Source of the DNA: Betaproteobacteria bacterium
GTDB lineage: Bacteria; Pseudomonadota; Gammaproteobacteria; Burkholderiales; Burkholderiaceae_C
Direction: 5' to 3'
Length of the DNA: 64,000 nt
Assembly: GCA_947453725.1 (NCBI GenBank)
Contig: CANGHH010000009.1
Location: 1 to 64,000, forward strand
Notes under the pieces: model-generated
Told to the model about the DNA's origin: nothing
Database searches by the model: none
What the model saw: the letters and a program-made list of their open reading frames with translations, nothing else
Part shown: one piece after another, positions 1 through 8,642 of the stretch
Numbering within the stretch: the stretch's first letter is position 1
How the letters are laid out: the number at the start of each line of letters is the position of its first letter
Translations under genes and position numbers: made by a program

Positions 1-1
1 G

Positions 2-631
2 CTGCAAGGGCGCATGCGCCACCGCGACAGCACAGGCAACGAGGGCCTGCTGACGCCGGGCAGCGTGCAATGGATGACCGCCGGCCGCGGCGTGATCCAC
101 AGCGAAATGCCCGAGCAGCAGGAAGGCGCGATGGAGGGCTTCCAGCTGTGGCTGAACCTGCCGGCCAAGGACAAGATGCGCGCGCCCTGGTACCGCGACG
201 TGGCGACCGAGGCGCTGCCCGAATGGCAGGGCCCGGGCACGACGGTGCGCGTGATCGCCGGCCAGGCCCGCGGCGTGGCCGGCGCCGTGCAGCGCGACGA
301 CACGCAGGCGCTCTACCTCGACATCCACCTCGACGCCGGCGTCAGCTTCGGGCAGGCCTTGCCCGCCGCGCACAACGCCTTCATCGTCGTCTACCGCGGC
401 GAAGTCACGATGGACGGCCAAACCGTCAGCCCGCGCCGCATGGCCATCCTGGCCAACACGCCGGGCAGCGACGGCACGCTGCTGCAGGCCGGGCCTGAGG
501 GCGCGCGCGCCATCCTGGTCGCCGGCCAGCCGCTGCGCGAGCCGATCGCCCAGTACGGGCCCTTCGTGATGAACACGCAACAGGAGCTGGTGCAGGCGGT
601 GCAGGATTTCCAGGCCGGCCGCCTGGCCTGA
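2..631 (+). CDS. Pirin family protein (5' end outside window)
   Basis: The frame is open from the first bases and ends at TGA 629-631, so the N-terminus (roughly 50-70 residues by comparison with full-length pirins) lies outside. The segment PGSVQWMTAGRGVIHSEMP is the signature of the pirin N-terminal cupin, followed by a second cupin-like half (HNAFIVVYRGEV) and a typical C-terminal end with a QYGPFVMNT motif. Pirins are iron-binding bicupins; some have quercetinase activity and others act as redox-sensing regulators, so the exact role is unknown here. The internal ATG at 14 is not a credible start because it falls inside the conserved cupin. Confidence 0.9.
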   Translation: MQGRMRHRDSTGNEGLLTPGSVQWMTAGRGVIHSEMPEQQEGAMEGFQLWLNLPAKDKMRAPWYRDVATEALPEWQGPGTTVRVIAGQARGVAGAVQRDDTQALYLDIHLDAGVSFGQALPAAHNAFIVVYRGEVTMDGQTVSPRRMAILANTPGSDGTLLQAGPEGARAILVAGQPLREPIAQYGPFVMNTQQELVQAVQDFQAGRLA

Positions 632-644
632 GACCGACCCCCCC

Positions 645-911
645 TCAGAGCGGCCTGACGCTGGCGCAGCCTTGAAGCTGCAGCCAGGCGCCCAGCGGCA
701 GGGCGGCGGCCAGGCTTTCGGGCGTGCTGAGCTCCCGCACCTGCAGGCCCTGGACCAGTTCATGGCTGGAATCGAACCAGCCGCAGGCACCAGGCGGATC
801 GACGTCGACGTCGAGGTCGACACGGGCGCAGCGGCTGCGCAGACCAGCGTCGGCCGCCGCAGGGGCCCGCCACAAGGCCAGCAGGCGGTGGAACAAAGGG
901 TGGTGGTTCAT
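645..911 (-). CDS. Conserved short hypothetical protein
   Basis: An 88-residue protein starting at MNHHPLFHRLL; an in-frame ATG 63 bases upstream (974) would add a low-complexity extension and is less likely. The centre carries CGWFDSSHELVQGLQVRE and the end is a short amphipathic stretch (LPLGAWLQLQ). Short proteins with a CGWFDSS-type core are familiar from Burkholderiales as unnamed hypotheticals; no function is known to me. It is convergent with the pirin gene, 13 bases away. No signal peptide or membrane segment is visible. Confidence 0.6.
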   Translation of the reverse strand: MNHHPLFHRLLALWRAPAAADAGLRSRCARVDLDVDVDPPGACGWFDSSHELVQGLQVRELSTPESLAAALPLGAWLQLQGCASVRPL

Positions 912-1028
912 CACGGGCACCTCGGGCTGAAGCGGTGCCCCATCGTCGGCCGCGCCCGCAGCGCCGGCCATCACCCCGAGGGTGGCGCGCGGCGGGCCCC
1001 CCAGCGAGTGCCCCGCCGCCGGGGGTGC

Positions 1029-1607
1029 TCAGCCGAAGGGCCGCACGCCGATCAACACGCCGTGCGCCCAGAAAGCGAACAAGGCCCAGGCCAACAGGCC
1101 GCCGACCACGGCCACCAGCGTCGGGCCGCTGCGGCCGGCGGGGTAGGCGATCTGCTGCGCGCGGTCACGCTGGCGCGCCGCACGGAAGTCGATGGCCGCC
1201 CAGACCAGGAAGCTGCCGAACAGCAGCAGGTCGGCAGCGGTGTTGTTGGCGATCAGGTGGGCGCTGGCCCACAGCTTCACGCCCAGCAGCATCGGGTGGC
1301 GCAGGCGGGCCTTGATGGCGTTGCCCGGCACCTGTGAGGCCGCCAGCAGCACGAAGGCCGGCAGCGTCAGCAGCGCCGCCAGGTGGCGCGTCCAGACCGG
1401 CGTGGCCCACAGCAACACCGGCTGCTGGCGCGCCTGGCCATAGCCGTAACAGAGCAAGGCGAAGCCAGCCAGCGAGAGCAGCGTGTAGGCGCCCTTCCAG
1501 CCGTTTTCGCCGATGCGCGCCCGGGTGGCGCTGCGCCAGTCGTCGGCCACGATGCGCACCGAATGCACACCCAGAAAGATCACCAGGCCCAGGATCAACA
1601 TCGTCAT
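1029..1607 (-). CDS. NnrU family membrane protein
   Basis: A 192-residue polytopic membrane protein with about six hydrophobic segments, beginning MTMLILGLVIFLGVHSVRI. The HSVRI opening, the RHPMLLGVKLWASAHLIANN block and the length match the NnrU family. NnrU was named for a link to nitrite and nitric oxide reduction in alphaproteobacteria and is distantly related to the plant carotenoid isomerase Z-ISO; its biochemical role in betaproteobacteria is not settled. No denitrification gene lies nearby. The start at 1607 leaves 56 bases to the divergent SDR gene. The open frame continues upstream but is arginine-rich nonsense there. Confidence 0.85.
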   Translation of the reverse strand: MTMLILGLVIFLGVHSVRIVADDWRSATRARIGENGWKGAYTLLSLAGFALLCYGYGQARQQPVLLWATPVWTRHLAALLTLPAFVLLAASQVPGNAIKARLRHPMLLGVKLWASAHLIANNTAADLLLFGSFLVWAAIDFRAARQRDRAQQIAYPAGRSGPTLVAVVGGLLAWALFAFWAHGVLIGVRPFG

Positions 1608-1663
1608 GGCAGCACCGCAGGGTTGAACAGCCCGGCATTGTGGCGCGGCTATCCTCAGGCGCG

Positions 1664-2389
1664 ATGCAGACACCCGCCGCGACCACGATGAACAGCCTGC
1701 CGACCGGCTACCGCGCCGCCGTCGTCGGGGCCTCGGGCGCCATCGGCGGCGCGCTGTTGCGGGCGCTGCAGGCCGACCCGCGCTGCGGCCAGGTGACCGC
1801 CTTGTCGCGCCTGTCGGAACCGGCGCTCGACCTGCTCGACGAAGCCAGCCTGGCCGCCGCCGCCAGCCGCCTGCGTGCCGACGGACCGCTGCACCTGCTG
1901 GTCTGCGCGACCGGCATCCTGCAGGTCGATGGCCGCGGGCCGGAGAAGCGGCTGGCCGACCTCGACGCCGCCACCCTGGCCCGCGCACACGCCGTCAACG
2001 CCATCGGCCCGGCGCTGCTGATCAAGCACTTCCACGGGCTGCTGCCGCTGCAGGGGCGCAGCCTGCTGGCGGTGCTGTCGGCGCGCGTCGGCAGCATCGG
2101 CGACAACCGGCTGGGCGGCTGGTACAGCTACCGCGCCAGCAAGGCCGCGCTGAACATGCTGCTGCGCACCGCGGCCATCGAGGTGGCGCGCCAACGCCCG
2201 CTGGCGGTGCTGGCCGCCCTGCACCCGGGCACCGTGCGCTCCGGCCTGTCGGCGCCGATCATCGGCAGCGCGGCGGCCAGCCAGCCGGACGACGCAGCAG
2301 GCCACCTGCTGGCCGTGCTGGACGCCCTGCCGGCCGAGGGCGGGAGCGGTGGTTTTCACGCCTGGGACGGCGCGCCCATCGCCTGGTGA
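1664..2389 (+). CDS. Short-chain dehydrogenase/reductase
   Basis: About 241 residues with a Rossmann fold: the dinucleotide motif GASGAIGG lies near residues 23-30 and the catalytic Tyr and Lys are in YSYRASK near residues 154-160. It resembles small SDRs of the CsgA/C-factor group rather than classical ketoreductases, since the NAG segment is replaced by CATG. Start options are ATG 1664 or ATG 1688 (MNSLPTGYRAAVVG); the second begins closer to the first beta strand and is equally possible. The substrate cannot be predicted. Confidence 0.85.
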   Translation: MQTPAATTMNSLPTGYRAAVVGASGAIGGALLRALQADPRCGQVTALSRLSEPALDLLDEASLAAAASRLRADGPLHLLVCATGILQVDGRGPEKRLADLDAATLARAHAVNAIGPALLIKHFHGLLPLQGRSLLAVLSARVGSIGDNRLGGWYSYRASKAALNMLLRTAAIEVARQRPLAVLAALHPGTVRSGLSAPIIGSAAASQPDDAAGHLLAVLDALPAEGGSGGFHAWDGAPIAW

Positions 2390-2475
2390 GCGCGGCCTTG
2401 GCGGGCCGGCCGGTCGGCCACAATCGCGCCGCTTGCCTTGTCTGCCGACGCCCATCTTCACGAGGATTCCGCACC

Positions 2476-3603
2476 ATGACCCTGCCTGCCCTGTTCACGC
2501 GTGCGCTGCTTGCCGGCAGCGCCCTGGCCGCCATCGCCGCGGGCCCGGCGGCCCTTGCCCAGGCCGCCGAGCCCGCGGTGCTGAACATCTACAACTGGTC
2601 GGACTACATCGCCGACGACACCATCCGGAACTTCGAGAAAGAGACCGGTATCAAGGTCCGCTACGACAACTACGACAACAACGAGATCCTGCAGGCCAAG
2701 CTGGTGGCCGGCCAGACGGGCTACGACATCGTGGTGCCCAGCGCGCAATTCGCGAAGACGCAGATCCAGGCCGGCCTGTACCAGAAGCTGGACCGCAGCC
2801 AGCTGACGAACTGGGGCAACCTCGACCCGGCGTTGCTGGAAAAGATGTCCGGCATCGACCCCGGCAACCAGTACCTGGTCACCTGGCTGTGGGGCTATGT
2901 GACGGTGGGCATCAACACCGGCAAGGTCAAGGCCGCGCTCGGCGCCACGCCGCTGCCGGCCAACCCCTGGGACCTGATCTTCAAGCCCGAATACGCCACC
3001 CGGCTGAAGGGCTGCGGCATCAACCTGCTGGACTCGGCATCGGAGGTGATGCCGGTGGCGATGGTCTATGCCGGCAAGGACCCGTACAGCAAGACCGCCG
3101 CTGACTACGACGCGGCCAAGGCGGTGCTGATGGCGGCGCGGCCGGCCATCACGCGCTTTTCGTCGTCGGGCTACATCAACGACCTGGCCGCCGGCCAGCT
3201 GTGCGTGGTGATGGGCTATTCGGGCGACATCAACATCGCGCGCCAGCGGGCCCTCGACAGCAAGAACGGCCAGGACATCCAGGCGCTGATACCGGCCAAG
3301 GGCGCGATGCTGTCGGTGGACACCATGGCGATCCCCAAGGACGCCAGGAACGTCAGGAACGCGCACCGCTTCATCAACTACATCCTGCGCCCCGAGGTGC
3401 ACGCCAGCCTGAGCAACAAGGTCTTCTACGCCAACCCGAACAGCGCAGCCCGCAAGTTCGTGACCAAGGCGGTGGCCGACAACCCGACCATCTTCCTGAA
3501 CGCGGCCGACCTGAAGAAGATCACCCCGTCCGACGCCGTGCCGCAGGACATCCGCCGCGTGCAGACGCGCATCTTCACCAGTTTCAAGGCCAACTCGAAG
3601 TAG
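2476..3603 (+). CDS. Polyamine ABC transporter periplasmic substrate-binding protein
   Basis: A 375-residue secreted protein with a Sec signal peptide of about 30 residues ending near ALAQAAEP. LNIYNWSDYIADDTIRNFEK is the hallmark opening of mature PotF/SpuD-type putrescine/spermidine-binding proteins, and the length and C-terminus fit. An AGGA ribosome-binding site lies 9 bases before ATG 2476. No ABC permease or ATPase gene is adjacent, so the partner transporter is encoded elsewhere. The gene directly downstream is an ornithine cyclodeaminase relative, which suggests a shared theme of amine or amino-acid use. Whether it binds putrescine, spermidine or another amine cannot be told from sequence alone. 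Confidence 0.9.
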   Translation: MTLPALFTRALLAGSALAAIAAGPAALAQAAEPAVLNIYNWSDYIADDTIRNFEKETGIKVRYDNYDNNEILQAKLVAGQTGYDIVVPSAQFAKTQIQAGLYQKLDRSQLTNWGNLDPALLEKMSGIDPGNQYLVTWLWGYVTVGINTGKVKAALGATPLPANPWDLIFKPEYATRLKGCGINLLDSASEVMPVAMVYAGKDPYSKTAADYDAAKAVLMAARPAITRFSSSGYINDLAAGQLCVVMGYSGDINIARQRALDSKNGQDIQALIPAKGAMLSVDTMAIPKDARNVRNAHRFINYILRPEVHASLSNKVFYANPNSAARKFVTKAVADNPTIFLNAADLKKITPSDAVPQDIRRVQTRIFTSFKANSK

Positions 3604-3611
3604 GGCCGCGC

Positions 3612-4547
3612 TTGCGCTACCTCGACGCCGCCGAACTGGCCGAACGCCTGCCCTGGCCGGCGCTGGTGCAGGCCCTGCGCAGCGCCTTCACGCAGGACTT
3701 CGAAGTCCCGCTGCGCCACAGCCACAGCATCCACAACCCGGGCGGCGAAGACGGCATGGTGCTGATCATGCCGGCCTGGCAGCCGGGCCGGCACTTCGGG
3801 GTCAAGACCGTCAACATCTTCCCGGGCAACCGGGCCCGCGGCCTGCCGGGCCTGCACGCGGTCTACGCGCTGTTCGACGCCACCACCGGCGTGCCGCTGG
3901 CCCTGCTGGACGGCAGCGAGCTGACCGCCCGGCGCACCGCAGCCGCGTCGGCGCTGGCCAGCGACCTGCTGGCCCGGCCCGACGCGCGCAGCCTGCTGCT
4001 GGTCGGCGCCGGCCGCGTCGGCACGCTGATGACCGGCGCGCTGCGCGCCGTGCGGCCCGGCATCGAGCGCATCGCGGTCTGGAACCGCAGCCCGGCCGGC
4101 GCCGAGGCGCTGGCCAGCACCCTGCGCGGGCAAGGTCTGGCGGCGCAGGCGGTGACCGACCTGCCAGCCGCCGTCGGTCAGGCCGACATCGTCAGCTGCG
4201 CCACCCTCTCGACCGCCGCGCTGGTCCACGGCGACTGGCTGCAGCCCGGCGCCCACCTCGACCTGATCGGCGGCTTCACGCCGGCCATGCGCGAAGCCGA
4301 TGGCCGCTGCCTGGCGCGCGGCCGGGTCTTCGTCGACACCGCCGAGGCGCTGGCCAAGTCGGGCGACCTGCTGTCGGCCATCCGCGAAGGCCTCTTTGAC
4401 GCCGCCGCGGTGCAGGCTACGCTGGCCCAGCTTTGCCGCGGCGAACGCCCCGGCCGAACCGGCGCCGACGACATCACGGTGTTCAAGACCGTCGGCACCG
4501 CGCTGGCCGACCTGGCCGCGGCGGAACTGGCCACCGGCAGTGCCTGA
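3612..4547 (+). CDS. Ornithine cyclodeaminase / mu-crystallin family protein
   Basis: A 311-residue NAD(P)-dependent protein of the OCD/mu-crystallin family. The Rossmann motif LLVGAGRVGTLM lies near residues 128-139; GVKTVNIFPGN near residue 64 carries the conserved active-site Lys, and the C-terminal TVFKTVG is typical of the family. The most credible start is TTG 3612, eight bases after the stop of the binding-protein gene and preceded by AGGG; no suitable ATG exists. Members include ornithine cyclodeaminase, alanine dehydrogenase and ketimine reductases, so the exact reaction is open. Placement behind a polyamine-type binding protein hints at an amino-acid or imine substrate. Confidence 0.85.
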   Translation: MRYLDAAELAERLPWPALVQALRSAFTQDFEVPLRHSHSIHNPGGEDGMVLIMPAWQPGRHFGVKTVNIFPGNRARGLPGLHAVYALFDATTGVPLALLDGSELTARRTAAASALASDLLARPDARSLLLVGAGRVGTLMTGALRAVRPGIERIAVWNRSPAGAEALASTLRGQGLAAQAVTDLPAAVGQADIVSCATLSTAALVHGDWLQPGAHLDLIGGFTPAMREADGRCLARGRVFVDTAEALAKSGDLLSAIREGLFDAAAVQATLAQLCRGERPGRTGADDITVFKTVGTALADLAAAELATGSA

Positions 4548-4603
4548 AGCCGGGGCCGCGATAATCCGCCAACGCTCGTGCGATCCAACCCTGAATCCCC
4601 ACC

Positions 4604-5041
4604 ATGTTCAAACGCCTCGTCCTTACCCTGCTGGCGCTCGCGGCGCTGGCCGGCCTCTACTTCTGGGCCGCGCTGTCGTGGAGCTATTCCAGCGGTGAAC
4701 GCGCCGGCTGGGTGCAGAAGCTGTCGAACAAGGGCTGGGTCTGCAAGACCTGGGAGGGCGAGCTGGCGCTGGTCTCGCTGCCCGGTGCGATGCCCGAGAA
4801 ATTCGCCTTCACCATCCGCGACGAGCGCGTCGCGCAACAGGTGACCAAGGCCATGGGCAAGCGCGTGGCCCTGCACTACGAGGAAAAGGTCGGCCTGCCG
4901 GGCAGCTGCTTCGGCGACACCCGCCACTTCGTCGACGGCGTCACCGTCAGCGACGAGATCCCGATCGCCACCGGCGTGGTCGCGCCCAACCCGCAGGCGC
5001 CTGCAGCCTCGGGACCGGCGTCCGAAGCGGCACCGCGCTGA
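4604..5041 (+). CDS. Conserved membrane-anchored hypothetical protein
   Basis: A 145-residue protein with one N-terminal membrane segment (about residues 4-24) and a soluble, probably periplasmic, domain. The block WSYSSGERAGWVQKLSNKGW and a Cys pair (WVCKTWEG and GSCFGDT) are conserved in a betaproteobacterial family of unknown function that has sometimes been mislabelled 6-phosphogluconate dehydrogenase; nothing in the sequence supports that enzyme. The Pro/Ala-rich C-terminus looks disordered. It is convergent with the acyl-CoA synthetase gene, four bases away. Confidence 0.75.
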   Translation: MFKRLVLTLLALAALAGLYFWAALSWSYSSGERAGWVQKLSNKGWVCKTWEGELALVSLPGAMPEKFAFTIRDERVAQQVTKAMGKRVALHYEEKVGLPGSCFGDTRHFVDGVTVSDEIPIATGVVAPNPQAPAASGPASEAAPR

Positions 5042-5045
5042 GGCT

Positions 5046-6743
5046 TCAGGCCGAGTACCAGATCACCTTGCTGCGCTGACCGACCCAGCGGTCGAAGTTC
5101 TTCGCGAACAGGTCTTCGATGCGGCTGCGCTTGACCTTGAAGGTCGGCGTGATCAGGTCGTTCTCGACCGTCCAGGCCTCGGTCATCAGCACGAGGCAGT
5201 CGAGCTGCTCGTGCGGGTCCAGGCCGGCGTTGATGCGGTTGATGTGCGCCAGCAGCGCGGCTTCCAGTTCGGCCCGGCCGGCGGAATCGGCCGACTGCTT
5301 CACCGCGGCGGGGTTCAGCATGGCCAGCGCCAGCGGCTGGCCGAGGTTGGCACCCGTCACGCAGCAGGCCTCGATGGCCATGTTCATCACCAGCTGGTCC
5401 TCGATGGGCGCCGGCGCCACATATTTGCCCTTGCTGGTCTTGAACAGGTCCTTGACGCGCCCGGTGATCCGCAGGTTGCCCTCGGCGTCCAGCGCGCCCT
5501 TGTCGCCGGTGTGCAGCCAGCCGTCGCCGGTCAGGGCCTGGCGGGTGAGTTCGGCTTCCTTGTAATAGCCCAGCATCAGGCAGGGCGCCTGCATCTGGAT
5601 CTCGCTGGTGAGCGGGTCGATGCGGCATCGCACGCCCTCGTAGGGCAGGCCCACGGTGCCCGGGCGCTGCCGGCCGGGCAGCGTGGCGTGGCTGACGCCG
5701 CAGTTCTCGGTCATGCCGTAGACCTCGGCCAGATCGAGACCGAGCTTCTTGTACCAGCGCAGCAGCTCAGGCGGCATCGGCGCGGCGCCGCCGGCGGCGA
5801 AGACGCAGTCCTGCAGGCCCAGCGCGGTGAGGATCTTGCGCCGCACGATGCCACCCAGGATGGGGATCTTCAGCAGGCGGTCGAGCTTGGCCGGCGGCAT
5901 CTTGGCCGCAACCCCCTGCTGGAACTTGACCCACAGCCGCGGCACGCTGAAGAACAGCGTCGGCCGGGCGCGCTGCAGGTCGGCGGTGAAGGTTTCCAGG
6001 CTTTCGGCGAAGTAGACGTGCAGGCCGGTGGCCAGCAGGCCGTGTTCGACCAGCGTGCGCTCAGCCACGTGCGACAGCGGCAGGTAGCTCAGCATGCGGG
6101 CGCTGCTGTTGATGTTCGGCAGCCGCTTCAAGGCCGACGACATGCCCCAGGCGAAGGTGCCGAAGCTGTGCATCACGCCCTTGGGCGCCCCGGTGGTGCC
6201 CGAGGTGTACATGATGGTCGACAGCTCATCGGCATCGCGCAGCGGCTTGCCCTTGAGGGGCGCGGTTCTGGCGGTGATGTCGTCCCAAGCCGGGTAGGCC
6301 ACCTGAACGTCGTCGGGTGCCAGCGGCAGGCCGACGCAGGCCATGCCGGCCGGCACGCCGGACTTCATGCCCCGCCAGCCGTCGAGCTTGCCGATGAACA
6401 GCAGCCGGGCCTCGCTGTGGTCCAGGATCTGGCGGATGGTGCCGGCGGCCAGCGTGGGATAGAGCGGCACCGAGACGAAACCGCCCAGCCAGATGGCGAA
6501 GTCGGCCATCAGCCAGTGGGCGGTGTTCTTGGCCAGCAGCGCCACCTTGTCGCCCGGCTGCAGGCCCAGGCTCTGCAGGTGGGCGGCCATGCGGCGCGAC
6601 TGGTCCATCACCTCCCGCCAGGTGTAGTCGCGGACGACGCCCTGGCCCAGGGGCTGGGTCAGCACCACCCGGTCGGGCGCCGTCCGTTCCCAGTGGTAAA
6701 GACGCTGCAGGGCCAGCGTGTCGGCGGAAACGGGTGTGGGCAT
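5046..6743 (-). CDS. AMP-dependent long-chain acyl-CoA synthetase (copy 1)
   Basis: A 565-residue adenylate-forming enzyme. The P-loop TIMYTSGTTGAPKGVMH lies near residues 178-194, followed by the adenine-contact region EVYGMTEN, the hinge/ATP motif GWLHTGDKGALD and the C-terminal Lys segment KDLFKTSKGKYVAPAPIE. The family activates fatty acids to acyl-CoA through acyl-AMP. The SKGKYVAP motif and the length match bacterial long-chain synthetases of the FAA1/FadD15 group rather than E. coli FadD. It lies downstream of a closely similar paralogue in the same orientation with 99 bases between, probably from a tandem duplication. Substrate chain length is unknown. Confidence 0.92.
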   Translation of the reverse strand: MPTPVSADTLALQRLYHWERTAPDRVVLTQPLGQGVVRDYTWREVMDQSRRMAAHLQSLGLQPGDKVALLAKNTAHWLMADFAIWLGGFVSVPLYPTLAAGTIRQILDHSEARLLFIGKLDGWRGMKSGVPAGMACVGLPLAPDDVQVAYPAWDDITARTAPLKGKPLRDADELSTIMYTSGTTGAPKGVMHSFGTFAWGMSSALKRLPNINSSARMLSYLPLSHVAERTLVEHGLLATGLHVYFAESLETFTADLQRARPTLFFSVPRLWVKFQQGVAAKMPPAKLDRLLKIPILGGIVRRKILTALGLQDCVFAAGGAAPMPPELLRWYKKLGLDLAEVYGMTENCGVSHATLPGRQRPGTVGLPYEGVRCRIDPLTSEIQMQAPCLMLGYYKEAELTRQALTGDGWLHTGDKGALDAEGNLRITGRVKDLFKTSKGKYVAPAPIEDQLVMNMAIEACCVTGANLGQPLALAMLNPAAVKQSADSAGRAELEAALLAHINRINAGLDPHEQLDCLVLMTEAWTVENDLITPTFKVKRSRIEDLFAKNFDRWVGQRSKVIWYSA

Positions 6744-6842
6744 GTCGCACGCGGCCGGCAGCCGCCCATGAAGCTCTAGACAGCGAGCCTACCCAAGCCG
6801 CCCGTGGCGCGTCCCCGGGACTTCCCCAGCGCCCGGGGCCGC

Positions 6843-8534
6843 TCAGGCGTGCCAGACCACCTTCTTCTTCATCCCGACCCAGCGGTCATAGTTCTTCGCG
6901 AACAGGTCCTCGATGCGATTGCGCTTGACCTTGAACGTCGGCGTGATGAGGTCGTTGTCCACCGTCCAGGCGTCGGTCATCAGCACGATGCAGTCGAGCT
7001 GCTCATGCGGGTCCAGGCCTTCGTTGATGTGCTGGACGTGTGCCGCCAGCGAGACCTCGAGCTCGACCTTGCCGGCCGCGTCGGCGGCCTGCTTCACGGC
7101 GTCGGGGTTCAGCATCACCAGCGCCAGCGGCTGGCCCAGGTTGGCGCCGGTGACACAACAGGCTTCGACCGCGTGGTGCATCACCAGCTTGTCCTCGATC
7201 GGCGCGGGCGCCACGTACTTGCCCTTGCTGGTCTTGAACAGGTCCTTCACGCGGCCGGTGATCTTCAGCCGGCCCTGGGCGTCCTCGCGGCCCTTGTCGC
7301 CGGTGCGCAGCCAGCCGTCGGCGATGACGGCCTCGCGGGTCAGCGCTCCTTCCTTGTAGTAGCCCAGCATCGTCCACGGGCAGCGGACCTGGATCTCGCC
7401 GCTCACGGGGTCGATGCGGCATTCCACCGATTCGTAGGGCAGGCCCACGGTACCGACGTCCTGCGGGTTGCCGGTGCTGATGTGGCTGGCGCCGAGGTTC
7501 TCGGTCATGCCGTAGCCCTCGGCCAGGCGCAAGCCCAGCCGGGCGTACCAGGTCAGCAGTTCGGGCGGCATCGGCGCCGCGCCGCCGGCAGCGAAACGGC
7601 ACTGATCCAGCCCCAGGGTCTTGAGGATCTTGCGGCGCACCAGACCGCCCACGAGAGGGATGCGCAGCAGGCGCTCCAGCCTGGCCTGCGGCATCTTGGC
7701 GTTGACGGCCTGCTGGAACTTCACCCACAGCCGCGGCACGCTGAAGAAGACCGTCGGTCGCGCGCGCTGCATGTCGGCGGCGAAGGTGTCCAGGCTCTCG
7801 GCGAAGTAGACGTGCATGCCGGTGGCCAGCTGGCCGTGCTCGACCAACGCCCGCTCGACGACGTGCGACAGCGGCAGGTAGCTCAGCATGCGGGCGTCGA
7901 TGTCCAGCGGCACCCGCGTCAAGCCCTGCTCCACCGCCAGCGCGAAGGCGCCGAAAGTGTGCATCACCCCCTTGGGCGCCCCGGTGGTGCCCGAGGTGTA
8001 CATGATGGTGGCCAGCTCGTCGGCCGGGCGGACCGGGTTGCCCAGCAGCGGCCGGGACTGCGCGATCAGTGCGTCCCAGGTCGGGTAGGACGCACGGGCA
8101 TCGTCGGGCGACAGCGGCAGCGCGATGCAGGGCAGCCCGGCCGGTATGCCGGGCTTCATGCCCTTCCAGCCGTCGAGCTTGCCGACGAAGAGCAGCTTGG
8201 CTTCGCTGTGTTGCAGGATCTGGCGGATCGTCGACGCCGCCAGCGTGGGGTACAGCGGCACCGAAACGCAACCCGCCAGCCAGATGGCCCAGTCGCTCAT
8301 CATCCAGTGCGCCGTGTTCTTGGCCAGCAACGCCACCTTGTCGCCCCGCTGCAGACCCAGGCTCTGCAGGTGGGCGGCCATGCGGCGAACCTCGCCCATG
8401 ACCTCGCCCCAGCGGTGGTCGCGCACCGCGCCACCGCCGGTGGGCTGCGTGAAAGCCACGCGGTCGGCGGCGGTCTTTTCCCAGTGGTACAGGCGCTGCA
8501 GGGCCAGCGCGTCGGCGGTTACGGGTGAGGACAT
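6843..8534 (-). CDS. AMP-dependent long-chain acyl-CoA synthetase (copy 2)
   Basis: A 563-residue paralogue of the downstream synthetase, starting at MSSPVTADALALQRLYHWE; an in-frame ATG 54 bases upstream gives an unconserved extension. The same motifs are present: TIMYTSGTTGAPKGVMHTFG, EGYGMTEN, GWLRTGDKG and KDLFKTSKGKYVAPAPIE. The two proteins agree at roughly three quarters of positions by eye, with the C-terminal domain most alike and the acyl-pocket region diverging most. The pair is probably co-transcribed, and divergence may have given different chain-length or substrate preferences. The 108-base gap to the HDOD gene upstream shows no clear signal. Confidence 0.92.
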   Translation of the reverse strand: MSSPVTADALALQRLYHWEKTAADRVAFTQPTGGGAVRDHRWGEVMGEVRRMAAHLQSLGLQRGDKVALLAKNTAHWMMSDWAIWLAGCVSVPLYPTLAASTIRQILQHSEAKLLFVGKLDGWKGMKPGIPAGLPCIALPLSPDDARASYPTWDALIAQSRPLLGNPVRPADELATIMYTSGTTGAPKGVMHTFGAFALAVEQGLTRVPLDIDARMLSYLPLSHVVERALVEHGQLATGMHVYFAESLDTFAADMQRARPTVFFSVPRLWVKFQQAVNAKMPQARLERLLRIPLVGGLVRRKILKTLGLDQCRFAAGGAAPMPPELLTWYARLGLRLAEGYGMTENLGASHISTGNPQDVGTVGLPYESVECRIDPVSGEIQVRCPWTMLGYYKEGALTREAVIADGWLRTGDKGREDAQGRLKITGRVKDLFKTSKGKYVAPAPIEDKLVMHHAVEACCVTGANLGQPLALVMLNPDAVKQAADAAGKVELEVSLAAHVQHINEGLDPHEQLDCIVLMTDAWTVDNDLITPTFKVKRNRIEDLFAKNYDRWVGMKKKVVWHA

Positions 8535-8642
8535 GATCGGTACGGCCTGGGGCCGGCCTGTGGTGCAGGGACCTCCAAGATTATCCAAGCTGCCGCCGCG
8601 CGAACAGCCTGAATTCCCCAGGCATTGAGCCGGCGGCTGGCG

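Noticed and set aside
760..790. tRNA T-arm-like sequence on the minus strand (GCTGGTTCGATTCCAGC)
   Set aside because: Stem and loop look like a T-arm, but no acceptor, D or anticodon arm fits around it, and it is explained by the conserved CGWFDSS codons of the small protein.
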